Positions 50,208 through 64,000 of a stretch of DNA of 64,000 nucleotides are shown piece after piece. Both the position numbers and the translations under genes were made by a program. Where the stretch lies: assembly GCA_034766995.1 (NCBI GenBank), contig CM068320.1:5922501-5986500 (forward strand), given 5' to 3'. The DNA comes from Acanthacorydalis orientalis. Its lineage: Eukaryota > Arthropoda > Insecta > Megaloptera > Corydalidae. Under the pieces are notes generated by a model that saw only the letters and a program-made list of their open reading frames with translations, was not told the origin of the DNA and did no database searches. Position 1 is the stretch's first letter, and each line of letters begins with the position of its first letter.

Positions 50208-52184
50208 CTGCTAATATATCTAGTATAAACCTACGAATCTATAGAGTTAAGTAAACACCAAAAGTACGCATTCGGAACGTTTGCTTAGCTCCGTTAAATC
50301 TGGATACTAGCACTGGTATATATATATTCTTGTTTATATACATAAAAGTACATACGTCCAAGAGAATGTGATGTTTTAGTCGTTTTTCATGGACATATTT
50401 CCGTGCTTTGATTAAAGTGGTTTTCTGTTTGGTGTGAATGTCGTCTGGAACCACATTGACTTCTATACACACAAAGGTTATTCACACATGACCTAAAATT
50501 GGTTTCAAGAAAATTGATAGTGTGTATTTACCAAATACAATGCGACGTTCGTTTTTATTAAAAAAATGAAATATATTTGCATTTGATCTCAAATTGTTTG
50601 TTTTTTCTTTATATACATATGACAAATAGAACAATTCACATATAGACTTCAATAATACGTTTTTATGTTTAATAGTTTAATTATTATGAAAAACAGAATG
50701 ATGATGAATTATTTAGTTTTCATCTGGGATTACGTTTTAATTAAATTTAACTTTATTACCACTTTAAAATGACCATTAAAAATGTTAATTCACGGTCGTC
50801 CCAAAAGTAAGTAGGTAGTAAATTTTTATTATGCTAATCACAACTTTCCCTTAATAACTATGCTGGGTAATGTGGTCAGTTAAATTCTTGTAAGAGAAGT
50901 GTATGTATAATTTCGCCTTAAATTTTAAATACTGAATAATAATTCACATGGAAGTTTTTACTAGATAACTCATTTGCACTTATTTTTTTATCAATTACAA
51001 ATATTAGTAGTGAACGAGTAGCAGAATTATACTGCTATTCAATATTTGTCAACATTGATGAATTGTCTTATTCTTATGTTTTTTTTACTTGTCTTACTCC
51101 ATCTATCTCTATTAGTATGTTTGATGTTACTCTTGCCCAGATATTTTTTTAAGATGATTTTCTATCAATTTGAAATCAATAAATATAATTCTTGATGGAT
51201 TGACTTTTGTTCTAGCGCCAATCATGCTCTTAATCATTTTCAATTACGATGGTATTCCTCTTATTGACATATTTTACTTTTTTGGTATGCTAGCTATTTA
51301 AAAAAAATTTCTTCTACATTTTTATGACAATCAAATCCAATACTATTTAAAATGGATCATACAAATGTACTGTAATGTAAAATTCATCTTAATACTTAAA
51401 TAAGCCATGAAACAGAATTTCGACAATTTCAATTTTACAGTCTGTAATTGACATGGAAGAATACAATTATGTAATTTATATACCAAGATATTTCAAGATT
51501 CACATTAGTTTTTATAAATAAATATGGTTTTTCTTCTAGTTGATTGAATTTTTCATTTCGTTATTATAATCGAATTTTTAGTTACATCTAAATTCTATAA
51601 ATAATTCATATTATATATATAGTACCGAAATCTTAATAAAAGGAATTAATTCACATGTTTCAAGATTTTTATAATTCATACATATCTCTAAGGTTTACTT
51701 ATGTCAAAGATACTATCCAAAAAGAGATTTTTTTATTTGCGTTGCATATGTAATTATGGATGCCAAAACAATCTAATAACATATTGTTGTTTTAACTTAC
51801 AATTTTTAATATCTTATTTACTTCTAATAATTTTATGATATAACAATTTAAATATATAAATATATATTAATACAAGTTTATCCTCAATAAATTGGCTTCA
51901 AGTGTATAAGTAAGTCATATAAGATAACAATTAAAATCATAAATCCCGTAAATATCCAAAATTAGAATAAAAATACTTTTAACAAACAAATCACATATTT
52001 TTTTAAGTGAAACTCATTTTTGAATTATATTCATTTAAAAAAATAGAAATATTAAAAAAACTATCAGAGTGAAACATGATATAACTTGCATTCTGAGGAA
52101 ATCCTACTAATAATATGTCTTAAACTATATATTGTAAGCAAAGTATGTTATATTAAACAAAAATTATATATATTAGTGTATCGA
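50207..52184. other. AT-rich stretch, nothing recognised
   Basis: The minus-strand open frame 50239-50472 (77 residues) lies in slightly less AT-rich DNA but has no motif I recognise. Confidence 0.5.
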
Positions 52185-52340
52185 TCATACTAAGTAAAGA
52201 ATAAGTGGAAGTCAAATGGTACCAGATCTGGTCTATAAGGGGTATGATGGAGGGCCTACAATTTATTTCGTTTTTGTGATTTTTAGATAAATATTGAACT
52301 GTATATTCTCGCATCATCATTTGATCATACTATCTTCGAA
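52185..52340 (-). pseudogene. Trace of a mariner catalytic domain
   Basis: On the minus strand a short piece reads TPYRPDLVPFDFHL, recognisable as the third catalytic block of a DD34D transposase (PPYSPDLAPSDFHLF in relatives). Upstream, DARIYSS may be what remains of the DNARPH block. No ends are visible, so this is an old fragment. Confidence 0.55.
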
Positions 52341-53090
52341 CATGATAAATACAGCTTGTAGACTTTTTAAAACTTCTTAGAAACTTGTAGCTTTCAATAT
52401 GCCGCTACGATTTCACAGTTAATTTTTTTTGGAAAAAAACTTTAAAACATATTTACACTATCCAAATTTCACTTCTTCGCAGTATTAAAGCGTAATCGTC
52501 AGGAAAATACATTTTAACTTGGATGATCAAATTAAGGACCAAATGTCTATTTTTTTCATCATCATAATGAAGAAACGTGTTATACGCTGATAGGAATATA
52601 TTAATAATGAGGATGATTATACTGAAAAATAAATATGCTATTGGAAACGATATACTCCAAGTTTTCATTTTTTTTGTATTTAATCCCCATATCTCAAATC
52701 ATTAAAGAGTTATGAACCCTCGTGCAAAATGTTTATGTTTAGTTTTCACTAAATTTTATCTACCAATTATTAATTGAAAGTAGATTGCAAAACGAAATTC
52801 ATTTTTATAATTACGTTTCTGAAATAAAGACAAATATTTAATTAAATATTGTTATTAATAATATAATTAGAGCATTAATAATATAATTAGAATTTTTTAT
52901 TTTTATTCGTATGAACTCTTACAGTTTTGTGTTTATACAATACATCGAAAAAATATTAATGAGAATAAGTAAGTAAGTAAAGTACTGTATTGCGAATAAA
53001 ATATTCATTACAGTAGGTTGGTACTCATATAATACTTAATCTTATATATACGGATACTGTATTGATTTCAAATGTCGGGGAGGAATGATT
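52341..53090. other. AT-rich stretch, nothing recognised
   Basis: An open frame at 52453-52668 on the minus strand has no recognisable domain. Confidence 0.5.
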
Positions 53091-53365
53091 TTTCTTCCCT
53101 GACACCAAGTAACTTATGGAGTGAGGTTTTAGTCCAAAGATGCCCTTTTTTTGAATGTACATCACGACGGTTTTTGAAGAGAATAACAACAGTTTTGTTA
53201 CTAGTATAATAGAATACTTTATTCACACACATACACACACATACTGCTCTGTCTGTATTCACACACGATGCATTCGGTCGTACGCTGATTATGCTTGCTT
53301 GTACACTGACTGATATTTAATGCATCTTAGACCCACATCCCTTAGCACGCTCTCAACGTTATGTT
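53091..53365 (-). mobile_element. Possible LTR of a copia-type retrotransposon (solo or remnant)
   Basis: Read on the minus strand, the block begins GTTGAGAGCGTGCTAAGGGA, carries an AATAAA signal near 53220, and ends near a TTGGTGTCAGGG sequence resembling the initiator-tRNA primer site that follows many copia LTRs. It is clearly less AT-rich than its surroundings. Clean TG...CA ends and a target duplication are not seen, and no gag or pol follows. This call rests on general resemblance only. Confidence 0.35.
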
Positions 53366-53675
53366 TTTAGTTTACTGCTTAATCTATGTCAAATTCTTAC
53401 ATATAAACGCTTACATAATGCTTATATAAACTAAATAATTATTTAATTGCCAACTATTTTATTTCATAATACATTTTAAACACTGATACTTTCATTAAAA
53501 TACACAATACGTCTTATTTGAGCATTCAAACGTTTTTAATTAGCTAGCTGGTAAATAATAACAGGAGAGATATAACAGCAGAAATGCGAGTAAGTAGAAT
53601 AAAATATTATTCATTTATACTTTGACTTCTAGTTTTTAACACTGCAATGATAAAATAGTAAATATCACTAATTTT
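53366..53675. other. AT-rich stretch, nothing recognised
   Basis: Short gap between the LTR-like block and the LINE C-terminal fragment. Confidence 0.45.
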
Positions 53676-54029
53676 CTACTCGCGAATGTTAGAAAAGATG
53701 TACATATAGAAATTATTGTTGCTGCATTTTTCATTCAGGTATTTTAAAATTAACTCAGCTCGAAAAGACTTATATAAAGGCCAGATAAGTATTATATGAT
53801 GAAAATCTTCTAATTCGACTGAGTTACAATTTGTGCATATTAAAGTAGGATTCCTGGTATATTTAATGGTCTGGTATATCCCTGGTATTTTACAATGCTT
53901 AGTGCCCCTAACCCTTAATTGATTGAATACTTCAATTTTATCAAATTGAATTCTTAGGTTTAAATATAGTTCTATTCCATTATTACATTTAATGTCTTGG
54001 TATCTGGGATTATATTTCGATGCTAACAT
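53676..54029 (-). pseudogene. C-terminal fragment of a LINE (zinc-knuckle type)
   Basis: A 117-residue open frame whose middle reads NPTLICTNCNSVELEDFHHI, with Cys65, Cys68 and His77/His78, followed by PLYKSFRAELI. This matches the C-terminal C-x2-C...H...C-P-x-Y knuckle of several non-LTR clades (R1, I and relatives). The last ligand should be the Cys before Pro, but it is Trp83, so the knuckle is broken. It is unrelated in wording to the other two LINE relics, so a third family is represented. Confidence 0.6.
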
Positions 54030-55310
54030 ATGTTCTTTATCAAAGGCTTTTATGTTTTTTGTATTTCAATATAATATCTTTTATTTTTTTAACAATTGCA
54101 TCTTGAGTCTGAGTCTTGAGTCTGCCAGATATTCTCATAATTTAAACTAATTAATATGTTTTTAAGTTACGATGTCCAGTTATAATTAATTTCTTAATGC
54201 GAATATTGTTACAATTATGTATATATATATATACACATACATACATATATATAAATATATATATACATATTTAAAATATTTTATACATTCAACTATATTT
54301 TTTATCCTTTCCTCGATTTCGTTAAACTTATAGGAGATATGAAATATTCAACTAATGTAAAGCATAAAATTATCAAGTAATATAATTAAAAATTAATGAA
54401 ATTATCATGAATAAAAAAATTAATACAAAATGTAGGAATACTGTTTACCACAACATTTAATTCTTTTATTTTACAAAAATTACATTCATTTCATGCAGAC
54501 CTAACAATATTTAAAGAAAGAATTTAGAAAATCAAGACGAATTCAGTATGAAATATATTCAAAAACATTAGTAATGATATTAATAAAAAAATATATTAAA
54601 TTCATGAAAGAAATAAAAGTTGAAAGAATTTCTCATTGTCTGAATATTGTTCTATAAAATTATCAATTTTGTGAAAATTGTATCAAAAAATGAGATTTCA
54701 AAACAAAAAGCGGTAGCAAGGGAGACAGAAAATTAAATAATGCCATGATAAACGAACCATAAATTCGTACGACTATTTGTCAGATTAATAAACCAGGAAT
54801 GAAATGGGATTATCGACCTTTCTGCGTATTATGCGCACTCCCTATTAGGCTATATGTGCGTAATAGACTACAAAATATATTGTATTTTTAACGAAGTTTC
54901 AATGTCAAAAAGAGGTAATCTACTCTTCTAATAGCAATAAAACATGTTCATGTTATTTAATGTATTTTGTCAATACAGAAATGTCATGTTTACTCGTACA
55001 TAAATGTGTACATACATTTACGTATAAATGCATGTATACTTTGTATATATATATATATATGTATATACATTATAAATTTATATTTTTACATGCTTACATA
55101 AAATATAATAGGTATATGCAAAACGACATATTAAATAATAGACTATTATTAATTAACTATTATAAATTTAGTATTAATAATTATTTGCTGTTGGGTAACA
55201 ACGTTTTTAATAATAAATATCTATATATATTGGTATTTAATGGAAGAGTACACTACTAATTACACAAAATTTTTCACTAATAAGTATAATAATTTAATTC
55301 AACATTTTAC

Positions 55311-55341
<31 letters not shown>

Positions 55342-55932
55342 TAGTATAAATTTAAATATTATCATGATACTACTGTTTTTTTTCTTTTTATCCTATTAAC
55401 TATCAATTAAATATATGCTTTAAATATTATCATTTTTTATATTTAATGACATTATTTTAATACAAACAAAAAATGTTACTAAAAATTCTACATGAGTAGG
55501 CACAGTAACAAGTTTATAATATATAATATTAATTTTTCGTAGTTACGGTATTTATGTATTACAAGTACCGGGTCGGTACTGAATTTATATATGCATACAT
55601 ACATATACATATATATATATATATGTATGTCAGGTTATGTACATGTACATGTTTGTGTTTATATAACAAACACAGTTAGTGCATACAAAGTCAAGCTTTG
55701 TTTCATTATTTGAATTACAGCAATGTGGTACAAAGTAACTAAATAACTATTAAAACAAAAGCAATTTGTTCTGTCTCCCGAGTAGTATTAAAGTTTTTAG
55801 AATTATTTTTGTATGTCAGTAATAACATTAATTGTAAGTACAATTCATTGCATGCGTAAAAATTAATGAAATCAATTTATTATTGATCGAAAAATATAAT
55901 AGTATAGATATTTATAATTGTACACATAAGTA
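54030..55932. other. AT-rich stretch with small TA runs and one imperfect hairpin
   Basis: Short TA runs at 54220-54260, 55046-55060, 55313-55340 and 55606-55625. An imperfect inverted repeat (TATTATGCGCAC against GTGCGTAATA) lies at 54827-54865. No gene recognised. Confidence 0.5.
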
Positions 55933-56272
55933 TTAAATTGATAGAAATTAAGTGCGGTTTATAACTTTCAAATTTTAAGTGATTTCTCCCACACTAAAAA
56001 TAACGTTTAATTTACGAGTAGTTTCTGTTATCTTACCACCCGTTTTGAACTCACAAAAAATTTGCTGTTATTATTTCTTTTCCACCTTTAATCCAATAGC
56101 ACAATTTAAAGCAAAATTAATAATAAGCCCAAAATCCATGTTGCCAAAATATAGACAGAAAAATGAACTTTAAATTGATATTAACATGAATATGACGAAA
56201 TGGCATTTTCATTGAAAAAATTAAGGTTAAAATTCAGAACAAAAAACCGCAATTTTTTTCCTACCAAACTAA
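55933..56272 (-). mobile_element. Short mariner derivative, copy 7 (340 bp, further deleted)
   Basis: Both ends are present: TTAAATTGATAG at the left and, inverted, TTAGTTTGGTAGG at the right, with TA outside each (55931-55932 and 56273-56274). Compared with the 552-bp form it has lost most of the helix-turn-helix region in one more deletion near 55980. The leader and the 3' terminal region remain. Confidence 0.85.
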
Positions 56273-56274
56273 TA

Positions 56275-56662
56275 TAAGCGTGTTTTTTTTATGAATATAC
56301 TATTCAATATATCTATATTTATATATTGATTTCTATCTTTAAAAAAATATTTAAATTAAATTTTGAAAAATATATTTTATAAAAGTGGTGTGAATATTTA
56401 AACACAGTAATTTTTTTATTTAAATGTTCAGATATGCACACACATGAATTTGTTTAAGTCTCCATTTTTTTTTTCAAATTTTAACGAATATTTCATTTAA
56501 TGATAATGCAAGTTATTCGTATGGAAAATTCAATATTTATTCTACTAGAATAAAAATATGTAATTCAAAATCCATTTTTTATGCATGGGAACCTTCTTGT
56601 CTAAAAATATCTCATATTTGAAATACTTATTATTTATTTAGTTTCTAATTTCAATAATTATG

Positions 56663-56711
<49 letters not shown>

Positions 56712-58533
56712 TTTATTAAAATACTAAAAGAAAATTTATTTAGAGTTCAAGGCATATTTTAAAAAATACCAAGTTGTTAAGAGAAATTTTAACATACTGA
56801 TAAAATATTCAGTTAATATATGTTTAAATCTAAGAATAGCGACGTTGATGAAATTTTTGACGTGCTTCTCTTTTATAGCATTATGTTAAAAGAATTTTCG
56901 CGAAAAAGTATCTCAAATATTTTTTATTGTCTATATATTTAAACTCACTTTATACGCTCTTTATCTATTATATACACACTTGAGTTATATTACAGGTATA
57001 TATGAAAATTTCCAAGCACTGTTATGTTAATATTTTGAAAATTACAAAAATGTGTATATGTATATAAATGTTTGTGATGTGCGAGGGAAGAAATATAATA
57101 TATTTATCTTATGCACAATCAGTTTTAATCTAATTCCAATTTAAAAATAAACCTTGGTTTTGAACACTTTATTTTTAAGTAAGCTGAAACAATACATTTA
57201 CTTTTAATTTTTGTCTGCATTAAAAATTACAATTCAAAGAATTTATTTGTATTTGATGAGATTGTTATTTATATATTATACACTTGCACACATGAATATC
57301 TGAAAAATAAAAAATATATATTTTCATTTGGATATATGAATACAAGGTACAAGTGTAAATTAGCACAGTGCGAGAATAATGATCACTGATTGTAAAATAT
57401 CATCTTTTTTGAATAATTTTGAATAAATCATACTTGATATGCATATTTTTATTATCTTTGTATTATAAAAACGCTTTTTTATTGCATGTAACTTCAACCG
57501 TTTAAAAGCTTAAAATTTGTTTAACGATATGAGTAAATATATATTATACATGAATGAACAAAAAAAAAACCAACAAATATAATTTCATTTGATTCTCTTT
57601 CAAAATACAGGTGATTTCAAATTAAAAGAAAATCTACTTCGTTTCTTAGAAACTGAAAGATACTAATATAAAATATAGCTTTATGTACGTTTGGATATTT
57701 AACTGAACTTTATTATAATGCTGTGATATTTACCAATCCAAAAACTATCTTCATGTCGCAATTATCTTAATTTAGTATTTATAATTTTTATAAATATAAT
57801 GAATATTTACGTTTACTATTCATATTTAATTATTACTTATTAATTCGTACCTATAAATATTGGCATTTGAGTTAAAAAAATTATCATCATGGTGAGATCA
57901 GAACATCTTCAGATCGAAATTTACTGTCATAATAAATTATAATACTTATCATCTTAACAAAAATTCTCGTCTAAAAAAAGTTAAATCATTTATGAATTCA
58001 ATTTTGCCGCACTGCTTATCATATATTTTACTTACAACTTCTATTACTATTCGCAAAGTGCATATATTCATTGAGTTTTAAATGCCTTTTGTGATATAGT
58101 TTCTTGAATAAACTTTAATTTTATACATGAAAACGTTTTAATATTATATTGTAACACACAACATTTCAAATGATCAATTATTAAAATAATATATAAGATG
58201 ATTTGTTGGAGGAACATTTATTAATATTCAGTAATGTACCGATCCAAGCTCGACAATCAACACGTGTGTTCGGATGTTTGCCATGCCTTCATTAAAACAT
58301 AGTAATGAGTTGTTGATTAACAGATATATTTATTATATTTGTTTTTCATATTTCATTCTGAATACAACTCTGCTGCATTTTTACTGTGTTTTAATGTGTT
58401 AAGAAACACTGTACTGTACCAAACTAACAAGATTCAATGTAGGCTTCCACATGAAAATATAAAAAAAATAACATGATTTCTTTTAACTTTTACATTTCTT
58501 AATACTTTCATCTGGAAGCCTTAGTTGAATCAT

Positions 58534-58536
<3 letters not shown>
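56275..58536. other. AT-rich stretch, nothing recognised
   Basis: Only a short compound (TA)n(TG)n run at 56663-56710. No gene or element recognised. Confidence 0.5.

Positions 58537-58582
<46 letters not shown>
58537..58582. repeat. (TA)n microsatellite
   Basis: About 45 bp of pure TA. Confidence 0.95.

Positions 58583-61109
<2,527 letters not shown>

Positions 61110-61157
<48 letters not shown>
61110..61157. repeat. (TA)n microsatellite passing into GTGTATG repeats
   Basis: About 48 bp of TA followed by a TG-rich tract to about 61182. Confidence 0.93.
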
Positions 61158-61159
<2 letters not shown>

Positions 61160-61926
61160 GTGTGTATGTGTGTATGTGTAAGTATTTTATGCTATTTTTT
61201 TATGGTAAATACTGTTTCAAATAATTTAATTTCCTAACTTTTAATTCTGTATCTTGTAAAGAAAAAAAATTAAATAGCATACAACTCTTAAGAATACATA
61301 TAAACTGAATTTTTGAAAGGAAACTTATATCAAAACAGTTTACATCAAAATACAAATCTTAAAAACTTACGAATTTGATCTAATAATTAAGTATTAAGGT
61401 GTAAATAGATAAAAGTGCTGCGTAATATCTTTTTATTGTAATACAAATATTTAATTTTTTCTATATGATAAATTATGTATATGGCACTCTTATGCATCTA
61501 ATTTAAGAATAAATAGCATTGCCAACAAATCTATTTCGGTTTCAAATGAAAAAGTTGTCTACAACACTAAAAAATTAAAATAATTTTTATGTATTTTGTC
61601 CCAACAAAAATTATTCAATTTGACCAAAAATTAAGTACATTTTTGTATAATTTTTTTAATTTATTTTGACACAAAATGGAATTTTTTATTGGACTTGTTC
61701 TGCACTGTTATTATCATTAATTGAATTTTAGAGAGGATCATATTGTCCTGTATATATTTATTTAGCCAATATAATTGATATAAATTATACAGTACGTGCT
61801 AATTGTACTACTAGGTAATCCATTATTTTGTTTTGTCATTTCGTTAGTGTTTTTATTAATCATGTAATATTCGTAATTGTTACCCATCATGAATTTTCTT
61901 CCTTTTCTCTCTATTTTTATTTCTGT
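61158..61926. other. AT-rich stretch, nothing recognised
   Basis: No supportable feature. Confidence 0.5.
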
Positions 61927-61927
61927 T

Positions 61928-61986
<59 letters not shown>
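61927..61986. repeat. Compound (TA)n(GA)n microsatellite
   Basis: About 26 bp of TA and about 34 bp of GA, like the tract at 33607-33660. Confidence 0.95.
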
Positions 61987-61987
<1 letters not shown>

Positions 61988-62026
61988 TACACATGTTATA
62001 TAAATATATTTATATAACATGTGTAT
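61987..62026. repeat. Perfect 40-bp palindrome
   Basis: Each arm of 20 bp (ATACACATGTTATATAAATA) is followed directly by its exact reverse complement with no spacer. It is not a plain TA repeat, since it includes CACATGTT. It could extrude as a cruciform. Confidence 0.9.
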
Positions 62027-62547
62027 ATATATATGCATATATACCCATGTGCATATGTGCATATATATTCACATACACACGCGTTGTTATATAATCACAA
62101 GAAAGATGGAGTATAAAATGTACAGTATATAAATACCATGACAAACGTATTCTAGTCATAGAGTTATAAAAATAGGTTTATCATTTATTGATAAAAATTA
62201 CCAATAAAAAAAGTATATGGAATCCAGACATTTTTTCTTAAGGACCTAACTCTCATAAAAAATAAATACGTAAAACTGTGATGAAAAATAAAATGTAATC
62301 TTTACGAATAATCACTATCCTTAAATGTATTAGAGTAATTGCAAAATTCAGTGATACCAGTAAAGTAATACGTTTATAAACGAGATGATATAGCAGTTAA
62401 CTGAAAGTCACATCCTACATTTTGTCTTAAATAAATAATTTGTATCTGCAGTACTGAATTAATTAATTTTTTACTTATAAATAAATTATCTTAAAAAGTC
62501 TAACAATATACTTGATATTGAAACTATCAAACTATCTTTTACAATTG

Positions 62548-62550
<3 letters not shown>
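62027..62550. other. AT-rich stretch, nothing recognised
   Basis: No supportable feature between the palindrome and the next TA run. Confidence 0.5.

Positions 62551-62584
<34 letters not shown>
62551..62584. repeat. (TA)n microsatellite
   Basis: About 33 bp of TA followed by a short palindromic TGTACATGTACA. Confidence 0.93.
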
Positions 62585-62586
<2 letters not shown>

Positions 62587-62791
62587 TGTACATATACATA
62601 CACACATCCTTTACCTCATACCATCTCAATGTTAAAAATAAAAATTAAAATATATTTGATTATGCTCTATTTATTCCTAGTTTGTTGATTAATCCTATGA
62701 CAGATTTATCCCTACCTGTATATTAGAAAAATTATTAGATGAATACTAGCTATTTTATATGAAAGCACTCTATAAATTTAAATTTTATGTA

Positions 62792-63053
62792 TATAATCAA
62801 AATTATGCACAAAAAATTTTCGATGTCGACTTATTTATGACGTCCAGGTTTCATGGTACCCAGATATGTTTATCTCATATATAAAACAGTAATGTTGCAA
62901 CCTGTATCAATAATGATAATATAGACATAAATCAGTTTTAAAAAATATGTTTGTTGTTTCATTCGGTTACATGCAGAGGCTTATAAGTGGGCGAGCGCAG
63001 CGAGCCTGGTGGTTGGTGAGCATAGTGAGCAGGGGGCGATGCCTCCTAGTATA
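62792..63053. mobile_element. Helitron-like repeat, unit 1
   Basis: It begins near TATATAATCAAAATTATGCA. It carries GACGTCCAGGTTTCATGGTA, then TTTCATTCGGTTACATGCAG and a G+C-rich end, GGGCGAGCGCAGCGAGCC. It finishes with a short hairpin (AGGGGGC, loop, GCCTCCT) overlapping CTAGT. A terminal hairpin with CTRRT is the usual 3' mark of Helitrons, but there is no coding region and the T expected after CTAGT is A, so the class is tentative. Confidence 0.5.
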
Positions 63054-63204
63054 CATATAAAATCAAAATTATCCACAAAAAAATTCGACGAATCCGACTC
63101 ATTTATTTCTGACGTTCAGGTTTCTATGGTACTCAAATATATTTATCTCATATATAAAATAATAAGTTACAACAATGTTTATATAGACATACTAACATAT
63201 ATCT

Positions 63205-63291
<87 letters not shown>

Positions 63292-63295
63292 TGTA
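63054..63295. mobile_element. Helitron-like repeat, unit 2 (5' part) with (TA)n
   Basis: It starts directly after unit 1 with AAATCAAAATTATCCACAAA and repeats unit 1 through the GACGTTCAGGTTTCTATGGTA region. It then runs into a long (TA)n array (63209-63295) instead of the G+C-rich end. Confidence 0.55.
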
Positions 63296-63389
63296 TATAC
63301 AATCAAAATTATCCATAAAACAATATAAAATAACACAAACAATAATCTATCTACAAGAATGTTTATGTACACTTACTGACATATATATT

Positions 63390-63452
<63 letters not shown>

Positions 63453-63600
63453 CCATGACATCGACCCATTTATTGGAGACGTGGCTTCTTTGATACCCAA
63501 ATATGTTTAATGTTTCATTCGGTTGCATGTACATGATTATAATTGACAACTGGGCGAGCGCATCGACCAGGGAGCAAAGTTCCCTAGTATACGAGTATGT
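63296..63600. mobile_element. Helitron-like repeat, unit 3 with internal (TA)n
   Basis: It begins AATCAAAATTATCCATAAAA and continues AATAATCTATCTACAAGAAT, as in the copy at 44960-45117. It contains a (TA)n array (63391-63451), then ATCCATGACATCGACCCATT, TTTCATTCGGTTGCATGTAC and GGGCGAGCGCATCGACC. It ends with a small hairpin (AGGGA/TCCCT) and CTAGTATAC, the same end as unit 1. Confidence 0.55.
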
Positions 63601-64000
63601 ACCAAAATATGTTTGTCTATACATACGTATTACACAATATAATAATTTAGTGAAATAGTTCATATATGTATATTTAACTGACATTGGAGGGTATTTTATA
63701 TTAATATCAAGCCATAAAAATTCTCAATGAATAACAATTTTTCTTTTCGTAGATCAAATATATTAATTATTTTTCATTGTTTCAGGTAAGAAGTTTCTTA
63801 TTGTACATCTGTAATTTGGCAATTCGTAAGTAGAACAGAAATATATAAATTACTGTCTCTAATAATACACTTCATTATATAAATATTAGTTTAATTTATC
63901 TTAAAAGAAATATTTAATACGTCTTCTATACAACGAACAAACAATTTTTAACAATAATTAAACGTTCAATAAATTTTAGTACTGGATTTTCCCTTTCAAC
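63601..64000. other. AT-rich stretch, nothing recognised
   Basis: No supportable feature up to the window end. Confidence 0.5.

Noticed and set aside
58236..58325. Inverted-looking words around ACACGTGTGT and GTTGTTGATTAAC
   Set aside because: The matches are short and irregular and do not define ends or a stable hairpin.

Overview
The window is 64 kb of extremely A+T-rich eukaryotic DNA with no host gene that I can recognise. It contains long (TA)n arrays, several mariner subfamilies, piggyBac-type elements, RTE-like non-LTR retrotransposons and TA or TTAA target duplications. This points to an arthropod, most likely an insect with a repeat-rich genome. I cannot name the species.

Layout. 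1-4.3 kb is empty AT-rich DNA. 4.36-5.63 kb holds a decayed but full-length cecropia-type mariner between two (TA)n blocks. 7.76-8.31 kb is the first of seven copies of a short mariner derivative that keeps only the DNA-binding half of the transposase; the others are at about 14.4, 17.8, 40.9, 42.6, 45.1 and 55.9 kb. 8.7-9.4 kb is a piggyBac-type MITE. 18.9-19.8 kb is a dead, rearranged mariner. 20.66-21.37 kb is a 710-bp element with perfect 18-bp inverted ends. About 22.3-23.08 kb is a piggyBac deletion derivative. 23.5-25.6 kb is a decayed non-LTR element. 25.6-32.6 kb is nearly featureless. 32.7-33.6 kb and 42.9-43.8 kb are two nearly identical, G+C-richer mariner copies that each lost the DNA-binding domain, with different breakpoints. 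37.3-38.2 kb is a rosa-type (DD41D) relic. 47.46-49.15 kb is an RTE relic. 52.2-54.0 kb holds a trace of a mariner, a possible LTR and the C-terminus of another LINE. 62.8-63.6 kb holds consecutive copies of a repeat with a Helitron-like 3' end.

No autonomous element is intact, and nothing here works together as a gene system. The most interesting signals are: (i) several TE ends lie on or beside (TA)n arrays; (ii) the mariner derivatives fall into complementary classes, one family with only the DNA-binding domain and one pair with only the catalytic domain; (iii) the piggyBac relic joins the N-terminal region directly to the C-terminal Cys/His domain. Apparent reading frames rich in Tyr and Ile are translations of (TA)n and are not genes.
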